NCBI RefSeq assembly: GCF_001663775.1
Contig: NZ_KV467169.1
Location: forward strand, 475,013 to 539,012
From: Arthrobacter sp. B6
Lineage (GTDB): Bacteria > Actinomycetota > Actinomycetes > Actinomycetales > Micrococcaceae
Direction: 5' to 3'
DNA: 64,000 nucleotides
The notes under the pieces were generated by a model. It was not told the origin of the DNA and made no database searches. It saw only the letters and a list, made by a program, of their open reading frames with translations. Within the stretch, counting starts at the first letter, position 1. Each line of letters opens with the position of its first letter. Position numbers and translations under genes: made by a program. Positions 34,494 through 43,325 of this stretch are shown here, piece after piece.

Positions 34494-35651
34494 TTATGCC
34501 CGGCCGAGGGTGCGGACGCTGGCGACGGCGGCCAGCACAGCCTGGGCAGCAGCCTCCAGGTCCGCGGGACTGACGGATGAATCAAAACTGAACCGCACGG
34601 CCGTCTGCGCCACTTCGGCCTCGATGCCCAGTGCGGTCAGGACCGATGATGGCGCGTCGGAACCCGCTGCGCATGCCGATCCGCTGGAGCAGACCACACC
34701 CTGGCGTTCCAGTTCCAGAAGCACAGACTCCCCGCTGGTGCCCGGGAAACAGAAGGACGCAACGGAAGGCAGCCGCTCGGTCGGATGACCGGTCAGGACC
34801 GCCCCGGGAACGCCCCCGAGCACCGCCGCCACGAAGCGGTCCCGCAGCCCGGTCATGCGCGCGCCCACGCCGGGCTGGTCCCGTTGGGCCAGGGTGAGGG
34901 CAGTGGCAACCCCTACGGCTCCGGCAACATTCTCGGTGCCCGAACGGCGTCCGCGTTCCTGTCCGCCGCCGTGGACCAGCGGCTCGATCCGGGTCCGGCC
35001 GCGGACGTAAAGCACGCCGCAGCCCTTCGGGGCGCCAAGTTTATGGCCTGAAATGCTGAGTGCGTCCACCCCCAGAGCCTTGACGTCCAGAGGCAGCCAG
35101 CCGGCCGCCTGGACAGCGTCCGTGTGGAACGGGATGCCCTGTGCCCGTGCCAGGGCCGCCAGCCCCGCAACGGGCTGGACCGTGCCCACCTCATTATTCG
35201 CGTACATCACGCTGACCAGGGCGGTTTCCGGGCCGAGCACGGCGGCGAGCGCCTCCGGCATGACCAGCCCTGTACCGTCAACCGGAACCACATCCACGGC
35301 GAACCCGTGGAACCGCTCGAGGTAGCGTGCCGATTCCTCCACTGCGGGGTGCTCGACGGCGCTCATCACCACGCGGTTGAGCCTCGGGTCTGCAGCCTGG
35401 CGTGCCAGGGCAATGCCCTTCACGGCAAGGTTGTCGGCTTCAGTGCCGCCCGAGGTGAAGGTCACCTCCCCCGCCCTGCAGCCCAGGACGCGGGCGACGG
35501 CGGCACGCGCGTCCGCGAGCGCCGCGGCGGCCGCTTCCCCCAAGGAATGATGGCTTGACGGGTTGCCGAATTCGCCGGTCAGGTACGGCCACATCGCGTC
35601 CAGCACCTCCCGGCGGACGGGCGTGGTGGCAGCGGCATCAAGGAATATCAC
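34494..35651 (-). CDS. cysteine desulfurase (NifS/IscS-like) of the NAD operon
   Basis: PLP enzyme of 385 residues that takes sulfur from cysteine for iron-sulfur cluster assembly. The N-terminus MIFLDAAATTPVR, the PLP lysine in SGHKLGAPKG and the active cysteine in CSSGSACAAGSD are all present. It is the last gene of the nrtR-nadA-nadB-nadC unit, seven bases past the nadC stop. In Bacillus an analogous desulfurase beside nad genes supports the NadA 4Fe-4S cluster, and I infer the same task. Confidence 0.94.
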   Translation of the reverse strand: MIFLDAAATTPVRREVLDAMWPYLTGEFGNPSSHHSLGEAAAAALADARAAVARVLGCRAGEVTFTSGGTEADNLAVKGIALARQAADPRLNRVVMSAVEHPAVEESARYLERFHGFAVDVVPVDGTGLVMPEALAAVLGPETALVSVMYANNEVGTVQPVAGLAALARAQGIPFHTDAVQAAGWLPLDVKALGVDALSISGHKLGAPKGCGVLYVRGRTRIEPLVHGGGQERGRRSGTENVAGAVGVATALTLAQRDQPGVGARMTGLRDRFVAAVLGGVPGAVLTGHPTERLPSVASFCFPGTSGESVLLELERQGVVCSSGSACAAGSDAPSSVLTALGIEAEVAQTAVRFSFDSSVSPADLEAAAQAVLAAVASVRTLGRA

Positions 35652-35658
35652 GGCGCAC

Positions 35659-36546
35659 TCATCCGACGCTTAGCTCAACATCCAGTCCCAGGTCCAGCGC
35701 TGCCACGCTGTGGGTCAGCCCGCCGATGGAAATGACGTCCACACCCGTGGCGGCAATTCCTGCCGCGGTCTGCAAGTTGACGTTGCCGCTTGCCTCAACG
35801 CGGGCGCGGCCGCCCACCAGTGCCACGCCGGCGCGCAGTTCCTCCACGCTGAAGTTGTCCAGCATGATGGTGTCCACCCCGGCTGCCAGGACGGGTTCGA
35901 TCTGCTCGATGCTGTCCACTTCCACTTCAAAATGCGTGGTATGGCCCAGCTGTGCTTTGGCGGCCGCCAGGAGGCCGGTGAGTTTGGCCGGGTCACCGCC
36001 GGTCATCACTGCCAGGTGGTTGTCCTTGGCCAGCACAGCGTCCGACAGGCTGTACCGGTGGTTCGCACCTCCTCCGCAACGGACAGCAAAGCGTTCCAGG
36101 ACCCGCAGCCCGGGGGTGGTCTTCCGCGTATCGGTGATCCGGGCAGCGGTGCCCTCCGTGAGCTTGACGAATTCTGCCGTTTTGGTTGCAATGGCGGACA
36201 TGCGCTGCACCAGGTTAAGGGCGACGCGTTCCGCGAGCAGAACCGAACGTGCCCGGCCGCTGACCCGTGCGAGGTGCGTGCCGGCGTCGAACGCCTCCCC
36301 GTCGGCGACCAGCAGCTCCACGTCGGTGTCCGGGTCGATGAGCACCATGGCGTCCCGAAACACCGTGGCGCCACTGAAGACGCCGGGGACGCGGGCGTTC
36401 AGGACCGCCGTCGCCCTGGCCTCAGCCGGGATCAGCAGCTGCGAGGTGATATCGCCGGCGGGAGCGTCTTCGGCGAATGCCCGCTCCAGGATCTCCCGCA
36501 CGGCTGCCGTGGGGAGGGCCAGGTCAAACACGGAGGATTCAGTCAT
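35659..36546 (-). CDS. nadC: nicotinate-nucleotide diphosphorylase (carboxylating)
   Basis: Quinolinate phosphoribosyltransferase, which makes nicotinate mononucleotide from quinolinate and PRPP. 295 residues from ATG 36546, which overlaps the nadB end by eight bases; the frame is open to 36810 inside nadB. Motifs include EDAPAGDITSQ, DTRKTTPGLRVLERFAVRCGG (active-site Arg/Lys, shown in part), HRYSLSDAVLAKDNH and the C-terminal ASGNVN...GVDVISIGGLTHS segment. Confidence 0.96.
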   Translation of the reverse strand: MTESSVFDLALPTAAVREILERAFAEDAPAGDITSQLLIPAEARATAVLNARVPGVFSGATVFRDAMVLIDPDTDVELLVADGEAFDAGTHLARVSGRARSVLLAERVALNLVQRMSAIATKTAEFVKLTEGTAARITDTRKTTPGLRVLERFAVRCGGGANHRYSLSDAVLAKDNHLAVMTGGDPAKLTGLLAAAKAQLGHTTHFEVEVDSIEQIEPVLAAGVDTIMLDNFSVEELRAGVALVGGRARVEASGNVNLQTAAGIAATGVDVISIGGLTHSVAALDLGLDVELSVG

Positions 36547-38341
36547 GGACAAGGCTCGCTTTCGGGCGGGTTCGACAGGTCTCTTCAAGTTCTTCCTGGA
36601 TGCCGGCGGTTTCGGCGGGGCCGTCGCTCCGGTAATGGGCGCCCAGGGAGTCGATGCGTTCCCGGGCCGCATTGACCAGCAACTGCGCGGCCAGGAGCAG
36701 GTTGGCGTCCTCTTGCCCCCGCGGATCGCCGTCGACGGGAACCATCTCAGGACGGACGACGCCGGCCCACGCCTCAAGCGCGTCCCCCGCCTCCGCCAGC
36801 AGCACCCCATTCCGAAGCACCCCGGCCTTGGCAGTCATCAACCGCCGCAGCGCGCCACGCGAGAACGGAATTGGCACTGACGCAGCTGTGGCCCATTCGG
36901 GCGCGGCAGCCGCCGAGTTTCCCCGACCGGCACCCAGAGGGGACTTTCCGTCGTCGCCTGAGGGTGCTCCGGAAGCGTGCGTCAAGGGGAGGCCGCCAGC
37001 GGCCGAGACAGCACGCGGAGGAGTGCCGTCAGGCGACACCCAACCCGCGTCAGCTGCGAGGAACGACTCAACAGCCCGCCGGCCAAAGACAAGACCCTCC
37101 AGGAGTGAGTTGCTGGCGAGCCTGTTCGCACCCTGGACGCCGGTGCATGCCACTTCTCCGGCGGCGTAGAGGCCGGGAACGCTGGTGCGGGCGTGGAGGT
37201 CGGTGGTGACGCCGCCCATCCAGTAGTGGGCTGCAGGGGCCACGGGGACAAGCTCTCGGGTCCAGTCGATGCCGGCCGCGCGGGTCCGGGCGCTGAGCGT
37301 CGGGAACCTCCGTGCAAGGAAGCCGCTGCCTTTTGCCTGCTCGATGACGGTTGCGTCGAGGTAGACGTGGCCGTTGGGGTCACCGAGCTTGGCCAGGTGG
37401 AGGGCGATGCTGCGGGACACCACGTCGCGGGGCGCCAGTTCCGCGTCCGGATGGTATCCGGGCATAAAGCGCCTGCCACGGGCATCCACAAGGATGGCGC
37501 CCTCTCCGCGGACAGCCTCCGAGATGAGCAGCGGGTGCTGCTCACCCTCGGAACCCGCCCGCGGCGCTGAAACCAGGCAGGTGGGATGGAACTGGAAGAA
37601 TTCGAGGTCGGCCACGGCGGCGCCGGCCCGCCAAGCAAGGGCCAGTCCATCAGCGGTGGCCACGGCCGGATTCGTCGTCTGGGCGAACAGCTGGCCTGCG
37701 CCGCCCGTGGCCAGGAGCACGGCATCACCCGAAACGCTCAGGCTTCGGCCACCGTGGGTGTACCTGACACCGGATACCCTGTCACCGCTTTTCACCAGCC
37801 CGGTGGCCAAAGCATGCCCGATAAGCCTGATCTTTCCTGCTGCCTGGCGCGACAGAACAGCATTGATCAAAGCGTGAACCACTCCCGCTCCGGTGGCATC
37901 GCCGCCGGCATGAAGGATGCGTGGTGCGGAATGGGCGGCTTCCAGGCCAAGGGAGGGACCGCCGTCGTGATCCTGGTCGAAACGCACACCGAAACGGACC
38001 AGGCCGGCGATATCGTGGCGCGCCTCGGTGCAAAGCACCCGGACAGCCTCAACGTTGCAGTGGCCGGCCCCAGCGGTAAGGGTGTCTGATATGTGGGCAG
38101 CCACGGTGTCACCCGGCGCAGGTTCGTCCAGGACAGCGGAGATCCCGCCCTGGGCGTAGAAAGTATTGCTGTCCGCGAGCGCACCTTTGGTCAGCACCAC
38201 CACATCGGCGCCCGCCTCAGCAGCCAGGAGCGCGGCATACAGCCCGGCTATGCCGCTTCCGACGACGATCAGCCGCTTCCGGGGTGCGCTGCGGTCAGCA
38301 GCGGCACAGGCTTGTCCGGACGTGGCTGGGATACCCGTCAT
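36539..38341 (-). CDS. nadB: L-aspartate oxidase
   Basis: FAD enzyme that oxidises aspartate to iminoaspartate, the first step of de novo NAD synthesis. 600 residues from ATG 38341, which overlaps the nadA stop (ATGA); the longer open frame lies in nadA. FAD binding is at VVGSGIAGLYAALLAAEAG (26-44). HSAPRILHAGGDATG and the GLYAAGEVACTGVQGANRLA region mark the fumarate-reductase-like core. The C-terminal helical region includes an insert rich in Pro, Gly and Ala (about 470-500) not typical of the family. Confidence 0.96.
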   Translation of the reverse strand: MTGIPATSGQACAAADRSAPRKRLIVVGSGIAGLYAALLAAEAGADVVVLTKGALADSNTFYAQGGISAVLDEPAPGDTVAAHISDTLTAGAGHCNVEAVRVLCTEARHDIAGLVRFGVRFDQDHDGGPSLGLEAAHSAPRILHAGGDATGAGVVHALINAVLSRQAAGKIRLIGHALATGLVKSGDRVSGVRYTHGGRSLSVSGDAVLLATGGAGQLFAQTTNPAVATADGLALAWRAGAAVADLEFFQFHPTCLVSAPRAGSEGEQHPLLISEAVRGEGAILVDARGRRFMPGYHPDAELAPRDVVSRSIALHLAKLGDPNGHVYLDATVIEQAKGSGFLARRFPTLSARTRAAGIDWTRELVPVAPAAHYWMGGVTTDLHARTSVPGLYAAGEVACTGVQGANRLASNSLLEGLVFGRRAVESFLAADAGWVSPDGTPPRAVSAAGGLPLTHASGAPSGDDGKSPLGAGRGNSAAAAPEWATAASVPIPFSRGALRRLMTAKAGVLRNGVLLAEAGDALEAWAGVVRPEMVPVDGDPRGQEDANLLLAAQLLVNAARERIDSLGAHYRSDGPAETAGIQEELEETCRTRPKASLVHD

Positions 38342-39654
38342 GACGGCCTGGCGGCGAGCATGCGCTCGAGCGCTGTCCTGGCGTTCGCCTGGACGGCGTC
38401 CGCGACCGTGATGCGGTTGACCACCCGGCCTGCCACGAGCTCTTCCAGCACCCAGGCGAGGTAGCCGGGGTGGATCCGGTACATCGTGGAGCAGGGGCAA
38501 ATCACCGGGTCCAGGCAGAAGATGGTGTGCTGGGGGTATTCGGCGGCGAGCCGGTTGACCATGTTGATTTCCGTACCGATGGCGAACGTGGTGGGTTCGG
38601 TGGCGGCGGCGATGGCCTTTTTGATGAAGTCGGTGGACCCGGCGGAGTCTGCCGCGTCCACGACCTCCATGGGGCACTCGGGGTGGACGATCACGTTGAC
38701 GCCGGGGAAGTCGGCGCGGGCCTTCTCGATCTGGGCCACGTTGAAGCGCTTGTGGACCGAGCAGAACCCGTGCCAGAGGATGACGCGGGAATCCAGCAAT
38801 GCCTGTTCGTCATTGCCGCCGAGTTCCTTGCGCGGATTCCACATGGGCATCTGTTCCAGCGGTACGCCCATGGCCTTGGCGGTGTTGCGTCCGAGGTGCT
38901 GGTCCGGAAAGAACAGGACGCGCTGGCCGCGCTCGAAGGCCCATTCCAGGACCGTCCGGGCGTTGGACGATGTGCAGACGATGCCGCCGTGCTCCCCACA
39001 GAACGCCTTCAGGGATGCCGAGGAGTTCATGTAGGTGACAGGGATGACCGGAACCCGGCCCTCGGCGTCGGGCTCGGTGCCGAAGACCTCTTCCAGCTGT
39101 TCCCAGCACTCTTCAACGGAGTCAGTGTCCGCCATATCCGCCATGGAGCAGCCTGCGGCCAGGTTCGGCAGGATGACGGCCTGCTCCGGCCGGGACAGGA
39201 TGTCCGCGGTTTCGGCCATGAAGTGCACGCCGCAGAAGATGATGGCCTCGGCGTCGGGCTTGGTCAGCGCAGCGTTGGCCAGCTGGAAGGAGTCACCCAC
39301 GAAGTCGGCGTACTGGATGACTTCGTCGCGCTGGTAGAAGTGCCCCAGGATCACGGCACGGTCCCCCAGCGTGGCCTTCGCGGCGCGGATCCGTTGGTCG
39401 AGCTCGGCGTCGCTGGCCAGTTTGTATTCCTCGGGCAGCTGGCCCTGGCGGGGCGTGGCGGCGGGGGCAACATCGGCGCTGGATGCTCCCGGACCGTAGG
39501 CGGGCACACCGGCGAGGGCTTCGGCGAGGTCGTAATCCCAAGGGCCCTTGGCGAGCGCCGGGCTGCACGTTGATTTACCGGCAGCCGTGTTGCCGGCCGC
39601 GCTTTCGGCCTGTTCGCGCGTGATCAGCTGGATGGCTGTGTTGACGCTGCTCAT
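38338..39654 (-). CDS. nadA: quinolinate synthase
   Basis: 4Fe-4S enzyme condensing iminoaspartate with dihydroxyacetone phosphate to quinolinate. 438 residues; about 75 N-terminal residues are non-conserved. Cluster ligands are visible in NLAAGCSMADMA, in HPECPMEVV and in DPVICPCSTMYRIHP. ILGHFYQRDEV is the substrate-binding start. ATG 39654 overlaps the nrtR stop (ATGA). Confidence 0.96.
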   Translation of the reverse strand: MSSVNTAIQLITREQAESAAGNTAAGKSTCSPALAKGPWDYDLAEALAGVPAYGPGASSADVAPAATPRQGQLPEEYKLASDAELDQRIRAAKATLGDRAVILGHFYQRDEVIQYADFVGDSFQLANAALTKPDAEAIIFCGVHFMAETADILSRPEQAVILPNLAAGCSMADMADTDSVEECWEQLEEVFGTEPDAEGRVPVIPVTYMNSSASLKAFCGEHGGIVCTSSNARTVLEWAFERGQRVLFFPDQHLGRNTAKAMGVPLEQMPMWNPRKELGGNDEQALLDSRVILWHGFCSVHKRFNVAQIEKARADFPGVNVIVHPECPMEVVDAADSAGSTDFIKKAIAAATEPTTFAIGTEINMVNRLAAEYPQHTIFCLDPVICPCSTMYRIHPGYLAWVLEELVAGRVVNRITVADAVQANARTALERMLAARPS

Positions 39655-40397
39655 GGTGTGCTCCTGTTATCTGGGTCAAGGCCGGGGCGGCCGGTGAAGC
39701 GGTAGAGGCGGGGCGGGCGGTGCTTGCCACCCTGGAGGTACTCGCCGGTTTCTTCAATCTCCGGGGTGGAGGTGATCTGGCGGCGGAAGTTGGCAGGGTC
39801 CAACTGGCGGTCCAGCACAGCTTCGTAGACCTCCCGGACCTGCGCCAGGGTGAAGTATTCGCCCAGGAAGTGGTAGGCGATGGAGCCGTATGCCAGCTTG
39901 TTCCGCAGGCGCCAAAGGGCGTAGTCAACGATCGCGTTGTGGTCGAAGGCCAGCTCGCCGAGCCGGTCGGCCCGGAACCACCTGACGTTCTCCGATTCAT
40001 CGGCGAGGGCGGCCTCGGTCGGTTGAACCAGGGCCCAGTAGACGATGGAGACAACGCGCTGGCTGGGCGAGCGGTGCAGGCCGCCAAAAGCGTAGAGCTG
40101 CTCCAGGTAGCTCGGCGCCAGGCCGGTGGTTTCCTGCAGGTTGCGTGACGCCGCGTCCTGCAGGGATTCCGAGTGGGTCAGGGGTCCGCCGGGGAGCGCC
40201 CACAGCCCTTTGAACGGTTCACGGATGCGGCGGACCAACGGGATCCACAGGGTGGGGCGGCCGGACTTTTCACTGGGGCGCAGGGCGAAAATGACCGTCG
40301 AGATGGCGAGCGTGGGCGGCGCAGTCCGGCGCTCCGCCACGTTGGCTGCACTGGTGTACACGTTCCCACCCCGCTTTCCCGGATTAGTTAAAGTCAT
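39651..40397 (-). CDS. nrtR: Nudix-related transcriptional repressor of NAD synthesis
   Basis: 248 residues from ATG 40397. An N-terminal Nudix-like domain (about 25-150, with PLTHSESLQDAASRNLQETTGL in place of the catalytic Nudix box) is joined to a winged-helix DNA-binding region (FLGEYFTLAQVREVYEAVLD and QITSTPEIEETGEYL, each shown in part). This is the NrtR architecture; the family senses ADP-ribose and represses nad genes. It heads the coupled operon nrtR-nadA-nadB-nadC-desulfurase. TAGAAT lies 14 bases before the ATG. Confidence 0.92.
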   Translation of the reverse strand: MTLTNPGKRGGNVYTSAANVAERRTAPPTLAISTVIFALRPSEKSGRPTLWIPLVRRIREPFKGLWALPGGPLTHSESLQDAASRNLQETTGLAPSYLEQLYAFGGLHRSPSQRVVSIVYWALVQPTEAALADESENVRWFRADRLGELAFDHNAIVDYALWRLRNKLAYGSIAYHFLGEYFTLAQVREVYEAVLDRQLDPANFRRQITSTPEIEETGEYLQGGKHRPPRLYRFTGRPGLDPDNRSTP

Positions 40398-40413
40398 CTT
40401 GACCAAAACTAAT
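40383..40413. promoter_or_regulatory. candidate NrtR operator
   Basis: ATTAGTT (40383-40389) and AACTAAT (40407-40413) form a perfect 7-base inverted repeat spanning the nrtR start codon. A further ACTAAT half-site is at 40431-40436. The location, between nrtR and the divergent permease, suits autorepression. Identity of the bound protein is inferred. Confidence 0.55.
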
Positions 40414-40578
40414 TCTACGGCCAGCCCGGCACTAATCAAAATGTTTCTGCCGGCAAGAATGACGGATCAAGCTGAATCCGTGCTTGCACAGCTGCCGAAT
40501 GGGGGGACTGAGGGCCGAGGCGGTAAATTCGAGTGGTCCCACGAGGACCACCCCTACACCCCAAGAAGGTTCAAAGGC

Positions 40579-41958
40579 ATGACAATGAAGTCCACGCAGG
40601 TGCGGCCGGAAACCCACCTCGGTCACAGCATGAAACCCCGGCAGCTCACCATGATGGGGCTGGGAAGCGCGATTGGCGCCGGCCTCTTCCTGGGCTCCGG
40701 CGCCGGAGTCCAGGCCGCCGGGCCGGCCGTCCTGGTTTCCTACCTGGTGGCGGGGACGCTCATCATCCTCGTCATGTGGGCACTGGGGGAAATGGCTGCC
40801 GCCAACCCTACGAGCGGCGCATTCTCGGTGTACGCCGAACGTGCGCTGGGAAAGACCGCGGGCGCCACCGTAGGGTGGCTGTGGTGGCTGCAACTGGTGG
40901 TGGTCATTGCCGCCGAGGCCCTCGGCGCCGCAGGACTGCTGTTTTCGGTCTGGCCCCTGATCCCGGTCTGGGCCCTCGCCCTGGTCTTCATGGTCGTGTT
41001 TACCGCCATCAACCTCGCCGGGGTAAGAAACTTTGGCGAGTTCGAGTTCTGGTTCGCCATCCTGAAAGTCGCCGCCATCGTCCTCTTCCTGGCTGTCGGC
41101 GCCGCCCTCCTGCTGGGCCTCCTGCCCGACGTTGCCTCGCCGGGACTTGCCAATATCACAGGCGACTTCGCGCCGGCAGGCCTCGGCGGGGTAGCAACCG
41201 CACTGTTTGTGGTGATCTTCGCTTTCGGCGGCACCGAGATCGTTTCCGTCGCCGCCGCTGAGACCGAGGACCCTGGGCACAGTGTGGGCAAGGCCATCAG
41301 GACCGTGGTGTGGCGGATCCTGGTCTTCTACATCGGCTCCGTCTTCGTCATTGCGGCGGTGCTGCCTGCCACTTCAGAGGGCCTCGCCTCACCCTTTGCC
41401 GGCGTGCTCGACGTGGCCCGGATCCCGGGCGCGGGCACTGCGATCACCCTGGTGGCCGCCGTCGCGCTTCTCTCCGCGCTGAACGCAAACCTCTACGGAG
41501 CCTCCCGGATGGTCTATTCGCTGTCCGAACGCACCGAAGCGCCCCGTTTCCTGTCCCGGCTAAGCGGGGCGGGCGTGCCCGCGCTGGCTGTTGGCATCTC
41601 CGTGGCCTTCGGCTTTGCCGCGACCGTCCTGGAGCTGCTGTTTCCGGAACGGATCCTCCCTGCCCTTTTCCAGCTGGTGGGCTCCACCTGCCTGGTGGTG
41701 TGGGGAACTGCCCTCGTCTCGCAGCTCATCCTGCGCCGCCGGGCAGACCGTGACGGGATCGCCCTGCCATTGCGGATGAGGGGCTATCCGGGATTGACCA
41801 TCCTGGGACTGGTGCTCCTGGCTTTGATCTTCGCTGTCGGCTTCAGCGCCGAAAGCAGCCGAACACAGCTGCTCAGCACCTTCGCCCTGGTTGCCTGCCT
41901 CGCTGCGGCCTGCCGGATCGGCGCCCGGGTCACCTCCCGCGAGAACCATCCCAAGTAG
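40579..41958 (+). CDS. amino-acid permease, APC superfamily
   Basis: 459 residues, 12 predicted membrane helices. The N-terminus MKPRQLTMMGLGSAIGAGLF carries the G-S-A-I-G-A-G substrate-binding loop of the AAT family (ProY/GabP/LysP-like), and FAFGGTEIVSVAAAETEDP is the helix 6 unwound segment. ATG 40579 follows AAGG; ATG 40585 is possible. The longer frame to 40126 lies inside nrtR on the other strand. Substrate is unknown. Its last codons and TAG stop lie within palindrome A copy 3. Confidence 0.92.
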   Translation: MTMKSTQVRPETHLGHSMKPRQLTMMGLGSAIGAGLFLGSGAGVQAAGPAVLVSYLVAGTLIILVMWALGEMAAANPTSGAFSVYAERALGKTAGATVGWLWWLQLVVVIAAEALGAAGLLFSVWPLIPVWALALVFMVVFTAINLAGVRNFGEFEFWFAILKVAAIVLFLAVGAALLLGLLPDVASPGLANITGDFAPAGLGGVATALFVVIFAFGGTEIVSVAAAETEDPGHSVGKAIRTVVWRILVFYIGSVFVIAAVLPATSEGLASPFAGVLDVARIPGAGTAITLVAAVALLSALNANLYGASRMVYSLSERTEAPRFLSRLSGAGVPALAVGISVAFGFAATVLELLFPERILPALFQLVGSTCLVVWGTALVSQLILRRRADRDGIALPLRMRGYPGLTILGLVLLALIFAVGFSAESSRTQLLSTFALVACLAAACRIGARVTSRENHPK

Positions 41959-42010
41959 GTAGCACCAAGTGTCGTTATGAGCCCTCATATCGACACTTAG
42001 TGCTACTTGG
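41951..42010. repeat. palindromic repeat family A, copy 3
   Basis: Left arm 41951-41976 (beginning CCAAGTAGGTAGCACC) and right arm 41989-42010 pair, with four bases missing from the right arm. The centre ATGAGCCCTCAT is itself a perfect hairpin. The first bases CCAAGTAG encode the end and TAG stop of the permease, so the element lies flush against, and within, the coding end. Confidence 0.82.
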
Positions 42011-42107
42011 TTGCCCGAAGCGCATTGGAGCGGAGCGCAACAAGCCGCTGGTGGAGGTCTAAACCACCGCATCCGCTGTTGAACTGCCCAGTCCGCAGGC
42101 AGGTAAA

Positions 42108-42269
42108 GTGGTGCGTACCTTCGGTGGGGCAGGCGACATAATCAACGGCGGCGGCCCCCTGATCGTGTTCCAGGTGCCGGAAAACACCGCCGGAATCGTG
42201 GGCACTGTCCCGAAGGACGAGGCACCGAAGCGCCGGGTCCGCCTGAGCGCCGTACTTGATGAGGACTGA
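42108..42269 (+). CDS. possible small protein before the hydrolase
   Basis: GTG 42108 opens 53 codons ending at TGA 42269, four bases before the hydrolase ATG. The peptide (VVRTFGGAGDIINGGG...PKRRVRLSAVLDED) has strongly GC-biased third positions and no recognised family. AGGCAGG lies just upstream, but a TAAAGT promoter-like hexamer overlaps the start, in which case this would be 5' leader sequence. It could also be the tail of a decayed gene. Confidence 0.35.
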   Translation: MVRTFGGAGDIINGGGPLIVFQVPENTAGIVGTVPKDEAPKRRVRLSAVLDED

Positions 42270-42273
42270 CACC

Positions 42274-43101
42274 ATGAGCGGCAGGCACACCGGCGAGATG
42301 CATTCCCACACTGTTGAGGGCACCGACCCACAGCTGTACGTGCAGGTGCACGATCCCAAGGAGGACGCCGGACTGCGCCCGGTGCTGCTGCTCCACGGTT
42401 TCTCGTCCTCCAGCAAACTCAACTGGGAGGACACCGGGTGGGTGCCGGCACTGCTGGAGGCGGGCCGGCGCGTCATCACCGTTGATCTGCCCGGCCACGG
42501 ACGCAGCGGCGCCCCGGAGGACCGGGACTCCTACTCCCCCAGCCGCATCCGCGCGGACCTGCTGCAGATCGCGTTCGACGCCGGCGTCCGGCCACTGCAC
42601 GACGGGGACCCTTCCAGCGGGCTGGACATAGTGGGCTATTCGCTGGGTTCCCGGCTCGCCTGGGAATTCGGCGCGACCCAGCCTGAGATGGTGCACCGAC
42701 TGGTTCTGGGCGGCCCGAACGTCGCTGACCCGCTGGCAGCCTTCGACCTGGTGGCAGCCCAGCGATACCTCGCCGACGGTACTCCCATCGCGGATGAGTC
42801 CACAGCCGGGCTGCTGAAGATGGCCATGCTGCTGCCCAGCAATAACATCTTCGCGCTGCTCTCGCTCGTTGAAGCGATCAAGGACGAGCCATACGATCCT
42901 GCCGAAGCGGTCCCGCACATGCCCATGCTCCTGGTGGCCGGCGACAACGACGAGCGGGCCGCCACCATGCCGCAGCTGGCCGAGCTGGGCAGGAAGGCCG
43001 GTTCCATGTCCGAGCAGCTGCTGCTTCCCGGCCGCAACCACACCAATGCCATCACCAGCAGGGCCTTCAAGCAGGGGGCCATCGACTTCCTGGCGGTCTG
43101 A
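42274..43101 (+). CDS. alpha/beta-fold hydrolase
   Basis: 275 residues from ATG 42274 (GAGGA eight bases upstream). The fold is clear: VLLLHGFSSSSKLNWED is the oxyanion segment, TVDLPGHGRSG follows, the nucleophile Ser is in DIVGYSLGSRLAWEF, an Asp is in LLVAGDNDERA and the His is in LLPGRNHTNAI. Substrate is unknown. It is transcribed with the possible small protein upstream. Confidence 0.9.
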   Translation: MSGRHTGEMHSHTVEGTDPQLYVQVHDPKEDAGLRPVLLLHGFSSSSKLNWEDTGWVPALLEAGRRVITVDLPGHGRSGAPEDRDSYSPSRIRADLLQIAFDAGVRPLHDGDPSSGLDIVGYSLGSRLAWEFGATQPEMVHRLVLGGPNVADPLAAFDLVAAQRYLADGTPIADESTAGLLKMAMLLPSNNIFALLSLVEAIKDEPYDPAEAVPHMPMLLVAGDNDERAATMPQLAELGRKAGSMSEQLLLPGRNHTNAITSRAFKQGAIDFLAV

Positions 43102-43325
43102 TCCCTGACAGGGGTTTGATGACTCCAGCACGTGTTGCGCTGCTTGGATCCGCAGATGCACGCTCCTTTCAGCCGCGCCGATTGGGGTATGGGAGGCGCT
43201 GTAGGCCGGTCCCCGCTCTCGAAGGCGCCATCTCCGCGGCCCCCGGAGAACAAGTCCCACCTCCCGGCAGGGCAGCCGCAGACGGTAGGCTTAAAGCGGG
43301 GCGGAAAGCAGCCGGAGAGGGAACA

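Noticed and set aside
36810..38677. Long N-terminal extensions of nadB and nadC
   Set aside because: The extensions overlap upstream genes in another frame and have no family similarity; ATGA-type overlaps give the usual protein lengths.
40126..40578. 150-residue N-terminal extension of the amino-acid permease
   Set aside because: It is antisense to nrtR, and the permease family starts at MKPRQL or just before.
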